This document shows positions 25,537 through 34,200 of a stretch of 64,000 nt of DNA, one piece after another. The stretch comes from Chitinophagaceae bacterium (GTDB lineage: Bacteria; Bacteroidota; Bacteroidia; Chitinophagales; Chitinophagaceae), in the NCBI GenBank assembly GCA_023957155.1, contig JAMLHK010000016.1, positions 18,394-82,393 of the forward strand. Reading direction: 5' to 3'. The notes under the pieces are model-generated. The model saw only the letters and a program-made list of their open reading frames with translations. It had not been told where the DNA came from and searched no databases. Both the position numbers and the translations under genes were made by a program. Numbering within the stretch: position 1 is the first letter of the stretch; each line of letters opens with the position of its first letter.

Positions 25537-27312
25537 ATGAGTAATACAATACTGATCGAAAAAGATAAAAAAAACACAGGGAAAGAAAAACCTGCAGCAA
25601 AGAGAGGCAAATATGCAAAAGGTGCTGAAATAACCGGTGCACAGGCCGTGGTGGAAGCATTGATTGCTGAAAATGTTACCGATTTCTTTGGTTACCCCGG
25701 AGGAGCCATCATGCCTATATATGATGCCCTGTATGATTATATGGATACGTTGAATCACGTTCTTGTACGTCATGAACAGGGTTCTATACATGCCGCACAG
25801 GGTTATGCCCGTACATCGGGAGAAGTTGGAGTGGTGTTTGCCACCAGCGGACCGGGAGCTACCAATCTGGTAACGGGATTAGCCGATGCCCAGATAGACA
25901 GCACACCGGTAGTTTGTATTACCGGGCAGGTATTCGCCAGCCTCCTGGGTACAGATGCTTTCCAGGAAACCGATGTTATTAATATTACCGCGCCGATAAC
26001 TAAGTGGAACTATCAGATAACGGATGCTACGGAAATACCGGCTGTGCTGGCCAAGGCTTTTTATATAGCCCGCTCGGGCAGACCGGGGCCGGTGCTTGTG
26101 GATATTACGAAAAATGCGCAGGTTCAAAAATTCACCTATCCGGGGTATAAGCTGTGTAATCATATCCGCAGCTACCGTCCCAAACCCAATATCCGCGAGG
26201 AATATATTAAAGAGGCGGCAGATTTAATTAATGCTGCTGAACGTCCTTTTGTAATTTTTGGACAGGGTGTTATCCTGGGAAAGGCGGAAAAAGAGTTTCA
26301 GCATTTTATTGAAAAAGGTGGTTTGCCTGCGGCATGGACGGTGCTGGGGCTGAGTGCATTGCCTACTGATCATGAGCTGAATGTGGGCATGCTGGGAATG
26401 CATGGAAATTACGGACCCAATGTTTTAACCAATGAGTGCGATGTGTTGATTGCAGTGGGTATGCGGTTTGATGACCGTGTTACCGGCCGCTTGGATAAAT
26501 ATGCCCGTCAGGCAAAAGTGATCCACCTGGATATTGACCCGGCGGAAATTGATAAGAATGTGCAAAGCACTGTACCGGTATGGGGTGATTGTAAAGAAAC
26601 CCTGCCTCTATTGACTGCCCTGATTTGGCAAAAACAACATACCGAATGGCTGCAAAGGTTTAAGGAGATGAGAAAGCAGGAAGAAGAAGTGGTTATTAAT
26701 GACGAGCTTAATCCCCAGGGGGAAATAATGACTATGGGTGAAGTGATCCGGGTGCTGAATGAAATTTGCGGAGGTGATGCCGTTATCGTTACAGACGTAG
26801 GACAGCACCAGATGGTAACCTGCCGCTATGCTAAATTTAATCACAGTAAGAGCAATGTAACTTCAGGGGGATTAGGAACGATGGGCTTTGCGCTCCCTGC
26901 GGCAATAGGCGCTAAATTTGGCGCTCCCGACCGGGAAGTGGTTGCCATCATCGGTGACGGCGGATTCCAGATGACCCTGCAGGAATTAGGAACTATTATG
27001 CAAACGGGCATCAAAGTAAAGATTATTATCCTGAATAATAACTTCCTGGGAATGGTGCGCCAGTGGCAGCAGTTATTTAACGACAGAAGATACTCGTTCG
27101 TAAATATTACCAGTCCCGATTTTGTAACGTTGGCAAAAGCATACGATATTGAGGCAACAAGCATTTCAAAGCGGGAACATCTGAAAGCCGCCATTGAAAC
27201 CATGATGAACCATGATGGCGCTTATTTGCTGGAAGTTATTGTTGGTAAAGAGAACAATGTATTTCCTATGGTACCCCAGGGCTGCGGTGTAGCGGAAATA
27301 AGATTGAAATAA
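25537..27312 (+). CDS. ilvB: Acetolactate synthase large (catalytic) subunit
   Basis: ThDP- and FAD-dependent synthase forming acetolactate and acetohydroxybutyrate. Seen: FFGYPGGAIMPIYDAL, the ThDP-activating Glu in VRHEQGSIHAAQGYAR, and the ThDP/Mg motif GDGGFQMTLQELGT with NNNFLGMVRQWQQ. A GTG immediately before would add one residue; the ATG at 25537 is the natural start (591 residues). The first 28 residues form a basic, lysine-rich extension (KDKKNTGKEKPAAKRGKYAK) ahead of the usual start of the domain. The regulatory subunit gene follows after an intervening methyltransferase gene. Confidence 0.96.
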   Translation: MSNTILIEKDKKNTGKEKPAAKRGKYAKGAEITGAQAVVEALIAENVTDFFGYPGGAIMPIYDALYDYMDTLNHVLVRHEQGSIHAAQGYARTSGEVGVVFATSGPGATNLVTGLADAQIDSTPVVCITGQVFASLLGTDAFQETDVINITAPITKWNYQITDATEIPAVLAKAFYIARSGRPGPVLVDITKNAQVQKFTYPGYKLCNHIRSYRPKPNIREEYIKEAADLINAAERPFVIFGQGVILGKAEKEFQHFIEKGGLPAAWTVLGLSALPTDHELNVGMLGMHGNYGPNVLTNECDVLIAVGMRFDDRVTGRLDKYARQAKVIHLDIDPAEIDKNVQSTVPVWGDCKETLPLLTALIWQKQHTEWLQRFKEMRKQEEEVVINDELNPQGEIMTMGEVIRVLNEICGGDAVIVTDVGQHQMVTCRYAKFNHSKSNVTSGGLGTMGFALPAAIGAKFGAPDREVVAIIGDGGFQMTLQELGTIMQTGIKVKIIILNNNFLGMVRQWQQLFNDRRYSFVNITSPDFVTLAKAYDIEATSISKREHLKAAIETMMNHDGAYLLEVIVGKENNVFPMVPQGCGVAEIRLK

Positions 27313-27324
27313 TAAACTGTCGGT

Positions 27325-28035
27325 GTGCATCAAAAATCAACCATAGAAGAGATAAGGTCGCGCTTTGATAATGACGTAGATCGCTTCTCTAACTTAGATA
27401 CGGGTCAGGTATCCACCATTGACGCTACCGTATCATTAGAACTGATCACTGAAGCGGCAAAAAGGATCGTACCTGCAGCCACACAATTGCTGGATATAGG
27501 TTGTGGCGCCGGCAACTACACGTTGATGATGCTGCAAAAACTGCCGGGGCTTAACTGTACCCTGGTAGACCTGAGCAAGCCCATGCTGGACAGGGCTTTG
27601 GAAAGAGTATCTGAAAAAACAACCGGGGTGGTAAAAACACTTCAGGGTGATATCAGGGAAGTGAACTTACCGGAAAACAGTTTTGACATCATACTTGCCG
27701 GTGCCGTATTGCATCACTTGCGCGATGATAAGGACTGGGAAGTTTTATTCAGCAAATTATACAGGCTGCTGAAAACGGGAGGCTGCCTGATGATATCAGA
27801 CCTGGTGATACAGGAAACGGAGGCGATCAGTGATTATACATGGGAACGCTACGGCGATTATCTTGAGGAAGTAAATGGAAAGGCATACCGGCAAAAGGTA
27901 ATGGAATACATTAAAAAGGAAGACAGCCCGAGGCCCGTGACCTATCAGTTGGAGCTCATGAAAAAAGCAGGGTTTCGCTCCGTTGACATTTTGCATAAAA
28001 ACATGTGCTTTGCAGCTTTTGGCGGAATAAAATAA
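27325..28035 (+). CDS. Class I SAM-dependent methyltransferase inside the ilv cluster
   Basis: A 236-residue Rossmann methyltransferase: motif I LLDIGCGAGNYTLMML at about 56, acidic loop CTLVDLSKPMLDRA, motif II LQGDIREVNLPENSFDII and post-motif AGAVLHHLRDDKDW. The substrate is unknown. No ATG lies before the domain, so the GTG at 27325, 12 bp after the ilvB stop, is the likely start. It sits between ilvB and ilvN, 28 bp before ilvN, so it is almost certainly co-transcribed with both subunits of acetolactate synthase, an unusual place for a methyltransferase. Nothing in the composition marks it as foreign. Confidence 0.87.
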   Translation: MHQKSTIEEIRSRFDNDVDRFSNLDTGQVSTIDATVSLELITEAAKRIVPAATQLLDIGCGAGNYTLMMLQKLPGLNCTLVDLSKPMLDRALERVSEKTTGVVKTLQGDIREVNLPENSFDIILAGAVLHHLRDDKDWEVLFSKLYRLLKTGGCLMISDLVIQETEAISDYTWERYGDYLEEVNGKAYRQKVMEYIKKEDSPRPVTYQLELMKKAGFRSVDILHKNMCFAAFGGIK

Positions 28036-28063
28036 AACATTAACTAAAGAAATTTAAACGACA

Positions 28064-28651
28064 ATGAAACAGGAATATACCATTACGGTTTATACGGAAA
28101 ATCATATCGGCTTGCTGAACCGCATTGCCATCATGTTTTCCCGGCGTAAGATCAACATTGAAAGCTTAAATACTTCCCCTTCGGAAATAGAGGGGATACA
28201 CCGGTTTACTATTGTAATCAACGAGGCGGAAGATGTAGTGAAAAAGTTGGTACGCCAGATAGAAAAGCAGGTTGAAGTATTAAAGGCATACTATAATACC
28301 AATGATGAGATCGTATGGCAGCAGCTGGCTTTGTATAAAATGTCAACAGACAAAGTAATAGCCGATGTAAAGGTAGAAAGGCTGTTGCGTAAATACGGCG
28401 CAAGGGCAGTGGTAATCCGGAAAGACTATACGGTATTTGAAACTACCGGGCACCGGGAAGAAATAGATAAGCTTACGGAAGTGCTGGGTTCTTTAGGACT
28501 GATAGAATTTGTGCGCAGTGCGAGGGTTGCCATTATCAATGCAAGCAGCGGATTTTATGAGAAGCTTCAGGAATTTGAAGCAGAGAAGCCCGGCGAAGAA
28601 ATAGTGGAGAATGAATTTCTTGATAAACAGGACGAAGTATTCAGTATGTAG
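28064..28651 (+). CDS. ilvN: Acetolactate synthase small (regulatory) subunit
   Basis: Regulatory partner of IlvB that carries the valine-binding ACT domain. The first 75 residues (YTITVYTENHIGLLNRIAIM, RRKINIESLNTSPSEIEG) are the ACT domain with the usual glycine after the first strand; a second alpha/beta domain follows to residue 195, as in IlvH-type subunits. It is separated from ilvB by the methyltransferase gene. Confidence 0.95.
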   Translation: MKQEYTITVYTENHIGLLNRIAIMFSRRKINIESLNTSPSEIEGIHRFTIVINEAEDVVKKLVRQIEKQVEVLKAYYNTNDEIVWQQLALYKMSTDKVIADVKVERLLRKYGARAVVIRKDYTVFETTGHREEIDKLTEVLGSLGLIEFVRSARVAIINASSGFYEKLQEFEAEKPGEEIVENEFLDKQDEVFSM

Positions 28652-28727
28652 CGAAATGAAATTTTTGTCTAACAACTTATACATCTATAATTTTACTCAC
28701 TAAATCATCAATTTTTAAATTAAAAAA

Positions 28728-29777
28728 ATGGCAAAATTAAATTTCGGCGGTGTGGAAGAAAACGTAGTAACTCGGGAAGAGTTTCCACTAAGTAAGGCCC
28801 AGGAAATACTAAAGAATGAAACCATTGCTGTTATAGGATATGGCGTTCAGGGTCCCGGACAGGCATTAAACCAGCGTGATAACGGCATTAATGTTATTAT
28901 AGGGCAGCGTAAGAATTCAAAAACATGGGATAAAGCGGTGAAAGACGGCTTTGTACCGGGAGAAACACTGTTTGAAATAGAGGAAGCATTAAAAAGGGGT
29001 ACCATTATATGTTATCTGCTTAGTGATGCGGCACAGATTGAATTGTGGCCAACCGTTAAAAAGCATCTGACCCCGGGTAAAGCGCTGTATTTCTCCCACG
29101 GTTTTGGTATTACATTCAATGAACAAACCGGCATTGTGCCTCCCAAAGATGTAGATGTATTTTTAGTGGCTCCCAAAGGATCGGGTACTTCTCTGCGCAG
29201 GATGTTTCTTCAGGGACGCGGGTTAAACAGTAGTTATGCCATTTACCAGGATGCTACCGGCAAAGCCAAAGACCGGGTTGTTGCCCTGGGTATTGCGGTA
29301 GGCAGCGGCTACCTGTTTGAAACTGATTTCAAGAGAGAAGTATACAGTGATCTTACCGGCGAGCGCGGTACCTTAATGGGCGCTATCCAGGGTATTTTTG
29401 CTGCACAATACCAGGTGTTACGCGATAAGGGGCATACCCCCTCCGAAGCGTTTAATGAAACCGTTGAAGAGCTCACCCAGTCCCTGATGCCGTTAGTTGC
29501 GGAAAACGGTATGGACTGGATGTATGCAAACTGCTCTACTACAGCACAACGGGGTGCATTAGACTGGTGGAAGAAATTCAGGGACGCCACGGCTCCTGTA
29601 TTTAAAGAATTATATGAAAGTGTAGCATCAGGCAAAGAGTCACAGCGGTCTATAGACAGCAACAGTAAACCTGATTACCGTGAGAAGCTCGAAATTGAAT
29701 TAAAAGAATTGAGAGAAAGTGAATTATGGCAGGCAGGTAAAACGGTAAGGAGTTTACGGCCTGAGAATCAAAAATAA
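28728..29777 (+). CDS. ilvC: Ketol-acid reductoisomerase
   Basis: NADPH-dependent isomerisation and reduction of acetolactate and acetohydroxybutyrate. The N-terminal Rossmann domain has IAVIGYGVQGPGQALNQRD at about 33, followed by the helical knotted domain with the metal ligands in DLTGERGTLMGAIQGIFAA and ETVEELTQSLMPL. At 349 residues it is a class I enzyme slightly longer than the E. coli-unlike short form. ilvA starts 24 bp after its stop, with a terminator hairpin 71-98 bp beyond that stop. Confidence 0.95.
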   Translation: MAKLNFGGVEENVVTREEFPLSKAQEILKNETIAVIGYGVQGPGQALNQRDNGINVIIGQRKNSKTWDKAVKDGFVPGETLFEIEEALKRGTIICYLLSDAAQIELWPTVKKHLTPGKALYFSHGFGITFNEQTGIVPPKDVDVFLVAPKGSGTSLRRMFLQGRGLNSSYAIYQDATGKAKDRVVALGIAVGSGYLFETDFKREVYSDLTGERGTLMGAIQGIFAAQYQVLRDKGHTPSEAFNETVEELTQSLMPLVAENGMDWMYANCSTTAQRGALDWWKKFRDATAPVFKELYESVASGKESQRSIDSNSKPDYREKLEIELKELRESELWQAGKTVRSLRPENQK

Positions 29778-29801
29778 ATCTTAATGAAATAAAGAAAGAG
29801 T

Positions 29802-31100
29802 ATGGAGGATAAGATCAAAGTGGCGGAAAAAAATACTCAAATCAGCGGAAGCCTTCCTGTTTGGTCAGGAAGGCTTTTTTTTCAGCAGGCAGCAGAACGC
29901 TTAAAAGATACTGTTGTTCGCACACCGCTCATGTATAGCAGCAATCTCTCCCGTAAATACGCTTGTGATGTGTATTTAAAAAGAGAGGATCTCCAGGTGG
30001 TCCGATCCTACAAATTACGGGGTGCTTATAATATGATGTGCACGCTTGATAAGGAACAGCAGTTAAGGGGCGTGGTTTGTGCCAGCGCCGGAAATCATGC
30101 CCAGGGATTTGCCTATAGCTGCAGGAAGCTCCATATTAAAGGCGTAATATTTATGCCTGTTATTACGCCCCGGCAAAAGATCAGCCAGACAAAAATGTTT
30201 GGTGGTGAGAATATAGAAATAAAGCTGACGGGAGACACTTTCGATGATTGCGCTGCTGCGGCGAAGGCTTTTACCCGTGAGCATAATATGGTTTTTATTC
30301 CTCCCTTTGATGATTATAGCATTATAGAAGGGCAGGGTACGGTTGCGGTAGAGATTGTAGAAGATCAGCAGGATATTGATTATGTATTTGTGCCCATCGG
30401 TGGTGGCGGGCTGGCTGCGGGGGTGGGTGCTTATTTTAAATCGGTTAGCCCCCATACAAAAATCATCGGGGTGGAACCTGCAGGTGCAGCTTCCATGAAG
30501 TCGGCGCTCCATGCCGGTCATCCCGTAACACTGGAGCATATTGACAACTTTGTTGACGGTGCAGCCGTAAAACGCGTTGGAGACATTTGTTTTGATATCT
30601 GCCGGGATGTGCTGGACGATATCCGGACTGTGGCGGAGGGAAAAGTGTGTACTACGATATTGAGCCTTTATAATGAAGATGCTATTGTTGTTGAGCCGGC
30701 GGGTGCATTGTCAATTGCCGTGCTGGATAGCTATGCCGATAAGATTGCAGGGAAAAAGGTGGTTTGTATTATCAGCGGCAGCAATAATGACATTGACCGT
30801 ATGCCCGAAATTAAGGAAAGATCGCTCCAGTATGAAGGGCTGAAACATTATTTCCTCATCAATTTTGCCCAGCGCCCCGGTGCCTTAAAAGAATTTGTAA
30901 ATAATGTTCTGGGTCCAACGGATGATATTACCCGCTTTGAGTATATGCAAAAAACCAATAAAGAAGCCGGCCCCGCCCTGGTGGGTATTGAATTACACAA
31001 CAAAAATGACTACGAAAAGCTTATCCAGCGTATGCAGGACTGCCAGGTTAACTTTTTCGAAATCAATAAGGACGATAAGTTGTTTGGATATCTTGTGTAA
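29802..31100 (+). CDS. ilvA: Threonine ammonia-lyase (threonine deaminase)
   Basis: PLP enzyme converting threonine to 2-oxobutyrate, the entry to isoleucine. K71 in VVRSYKLRGAYN binds PLP, SAGNHAQGFAYSC and IGGGGLAAGVGAYFK complete the fold-type II core. Residues about 345-432 (YFLINFAQRPGALKEFVNNV onward) form one ACT-like regulatory domain. Total 432 residues. The first 27 codons are not family sequence and contain a perfect intrinsic terminator (29849-29882). No ATG, GTG or TTG start exists between that hairpin and the domain start at FFQQAAERLKDTVVRTPL, so the ATG at 29802 seems to be the real start and ribosomes must pass through the hairpin. Confidence 0.94.
   Translation: MEDKIKVAEKNTQISGSLPVWSGRLFFQQAAERLKDTVVRTPLMYSSNLSRKYACDVYLKREDLQVVRSYKLRGAYNMMCTLDKEQQLRGVVCASAGNHAQGFAYSCRKLHIKGVIFMPVITPRQKISQTKMFGGENIEIKLTGDTFDDCAAAAKAFTREHNMVFIPPFDDYSIIEGQGTVAVEIVEDQQDIDYVFVPIGGGGLAAGVGAYFKSVSPHTKIIGVEPAGAASMKSALHAGHPVTLEHIDNFVDGAAVKRVGDICFDICRDVLDDIRTVAEGKVCTTILSLYNEDAIVVEPAGALSIAVLDSYADKIAGKKVVCIISGSNNDIDRMPEIKERSLQYEGLKHYFLINFAQRPGALKEFVNNVLGPTDDITRFEYMQKTNKEAGPALVGIELHNKNDYEKLIQRMQDCQVNFFEINKDDKLFGYLV
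29849..29882 (+). terminator. Intrinsic terminator/attenuator embedded in the 5' end of ilvA
   Basis: AAGCCTTCCTG (29849-29859) pairs perfectly with CAGGAAGGCTT (29866-29876) around a 6-nt loop; together with the end of the stem, eight T in a row run from 29875 to 29882. By shape it is as good as any terminator in the window, yet it lies at codons 16-27 of ilvA. It could end the ilvC transcript unless ribosomes translating ilvA keep it unfolded. Confidence 0.75.
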
Positions 31101-31130
31101 AACAGAAGTGAACATCTGTTTGTATTTTTT
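31101..31130 (+). terminator. Weak terminator after ilvA
   Basis: AACAGA and TCTGTT arms (31101-31106, 31115-31120) with an 8-nt loop are followed by TGTATTTTTT immediately after the ilvA stop. The stem is short and A/T-rich, so termination may be partial and read-through to gltB is possible. Confidence 0.45.
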
Positions 31131-31249
31131 GATAAAAAGCACTATTATTGTGTTTTTTTTAGTATATTTATGCCCCTGCCTGTCGTATGATTGAATAATA
31201 TTTTAAGAATTTTCTTATTTTTTGAATTTTATATAATATCTACCGGTCT

Positions 31250-34200
31250 ATGAGTATAAGAAGTTTATATAGAGCGGAATTTGAGCGCGATGCCTGTGGT
31301 GTAGGATTTGTGGCGAATATTAAAGGCAATAAATCTCATCAGATCATATCTGATGCGCTCACCCTGCTTGAGAATATGGAGCACAGGGGCGCCTGTGGCT
31401 GCGAAAACAATACCGGTGATGGCGCCGGTATTATGATCCAGGTTCCGCATGAATTCTTTTTTGCCGAATGTGTGAAGCTCGGCGTGCATTTGCCCGCTTT
31501 CGGACACTATGGTGTTGGGGTTATTTTCTTTCCCAAAGAAATTAAAGTCAGGGAGGAATGCCGGGAGATATTTGCCAGGGCTACGGAAAAGCTCGGACTG
31601 GAGATTCTTACCTATCGTAAAGTACCGGTAAATACTACCGATATCGGTCAGACTGCACTTTCCGTAGAACCTGAGATGGAACAGGTGTTTATCTCCTGTC
31701 CCGATCATATTCAGAACCCGGAAGACTTTGAGCGCAAATTGTTTGTCTTGCGCAACTATGCTACCCATACCATCAGTAATACCGTTAAAAAAGACAATAT
31801 CGGTTTTTATATTGCGTCCCTTTCTTATAAAACAGTAACCTATAAAGGGCAGCTTACCAGTATGCAGGTTCGTACGTATTTCCCCGATCTCAGTAATAAA
31901 CAGGTGGTAAGCGCATTTGGACTGATACATTCCCGTTTTGCAACCAATACTTTCCCTTCGTGGAAGCTGGCTCAACCCTTCCGCTTTATCGCGCATAACG
32001 GGGAGATTAATACCTTACAGGGTAACCTGAACTGGTTAAAAGCCAGCGAGCAAGGATTTTCTTCTCCTTATTTCAGTAAGGAAGAGATGGACATGTTGTT
32101 GCCTATTATAACAGGAGATCAGTCTGATTCTGCCTGCCTGGATAATATGGTAGAACTGCTTACCCTGTCGGGTCGCTCTTTACCCCATGTAATGATGATG
32201 CTGATCCCGGAGGCCTGGGACGATAATGATAAAATGGACCCGGTAAAAAGAGCTTTTTATGAGTATCATGCGGCGGTTATGGAGCCCTGGGACGGACCGG
32301 CATCCATTTCATTTACCGATGGCAAAATTATCGGTGCAACTTTAGACCGCAACGGGCTTCGTCCTTCCCGTTTTTGTGTTACACACGATGACCGGGTGAT
32401 TATGGCGTCCGAGACCGGCGCTCTTCCGGTAGATCCGCGGTTAGTGAAAAATTACGGAAGACTTCAGCCCGGAAAAATGTTCGTAGTGGATATGGAGCAG
32501 GGACGTATCATCAGCGATGAAGAATTGAAACAACATATTTGTTCGCAAAAACCATATAGCGACTGGCTGAACCAGTATAAGATCCGGATGGAAGAACTGG
32601 CTCCGCCACGGGTAACTTTCAGTCACTTATCGGAGGGCTCCGTTTTTAAATACCAGAAAGCATTTGGCTATAGCACCGAAGACATAGATTTCCTGGTAAA
32701 GCCGATGGCCATTGAAGGAAAGGAGCCGGTAGGGTCAATGGGTACTGATGTACCACTGGCTATATTATCAGACCAGCCCCAGCACCTCAGCAGCTATTTT
32801 AAACAGCTGTTTGCACAGGTAACGAATCCGCCTATTGATCCCATTCGTGAGCGCTTGGTAATGAGTCTGGCTTCGTATGTAGGGAATAACGGTAACCTCC
32901 TGGTAGAGGAGCCGCAACACTGCCATGGCGTTGCATTAAAGCATCCGATCCTTACCAGTACCGAACTTGAAAAGCTGCGAAGCATTGATACGGGTATCTT
33001 CCAGGCTAAAACATTACAGTGTTATTTTCGGGCCGATGGTAAGCCCGGATCATTAAAAGCCGGACTGGACAGGCTGTGCCGTTATGCGGTAGATGCTGCT
33101 GAAGATGGTTTTGAAGTAATCATTCTTTCAGACAGGGCCATAGATTCCGATCACGCGGCTATTCCTTCCCTGCTGGCTGTTTCAGCGGTACATCATCATC
33201 TTATTCGAAAAGGTCATCGTGGTAAGGTAGGTATTGTAGTGGAAGCCGGCGATGTATGGGAAGTGCATCACTTTGCCTGCCTGATAGGCTTTGGCGCAAC
33301 AGCCATCAATCCCTACCTGGCGCTTGCTACTATACGAACCATGAAATCTACGGGCAGGTTGGAAACGGATCATGACTGGGAATACCTCCGTAAAAACTAT
33401 GTAAAAGCGGTATGCCAGGGGCTGTTGAAAGTATTCTCTAAAATGGGCATCTCCACCATGCAATCCTACCAGGGCGCCCAGATATTTGAAATATTAGGAT
33501 TGAACCAGGAAGTGGTTAGCCTGTATTTTACGGGGGCGGTCAGCCGTATTGGAGGTATAGGATTGGATGAGATTGCCCGGGAAGCGCTGGCTAAACATAT
33601 CCTTGCATTTAATCTTAAGAATATTCCTGTTGATCGTTTGCCGGTGGGAGGGATATACCAGTGGAAACGTAAAGGGGAGGTTCATCTCTTTAATCCTACA
33701 ACCATTCACCTGTTGCAGTATTCAACACGGATGAATGATTATAATATTTTTAAGAAATACACGAAGGCGGTAAATGAGCAGGGTGAAAAAGCCTGTACTT
33801 TACGCAGCATGTTCCGTTTTAAGCATAACCGGCCTCCTGTTCCTATTGACGAAGTAGAGCCGGCGGAAAATATGTATAAACGTTTTGCTACCGGCGCCAT
33901 GTCCTTTGGGTCTATTTCCTGGGAAGCCCATACCACGCTGGCAATAGCAATGAATCGCCTCGGAGGCAAAAGTAATACCGGCGAAGGCGGGGAAGATGAA
34001 AGCCGTTACGACCGGCTGTCTAACGGCGATTCTATGCGCTCTGCGATCAAGCAGGTTGCGTCTGCCCGTTTTGGTGTTACCAGCCTGTACCTCACGGAAG
34101 CCGATGAGTTACAGATTAAAATGGCACAGGGTGCAAAGCCGGGAGAAGGAGGACAGCTGCCGGGGCATAAAGTAGATGACTGGATAGGCAGGGTTCGACA

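Noticed and set aside
31265-31996. 243-codon open frame antisense to gltB
   Set aside because: It is the shadow of a strongly conserved gltB region; the translation has no recognisable domain.
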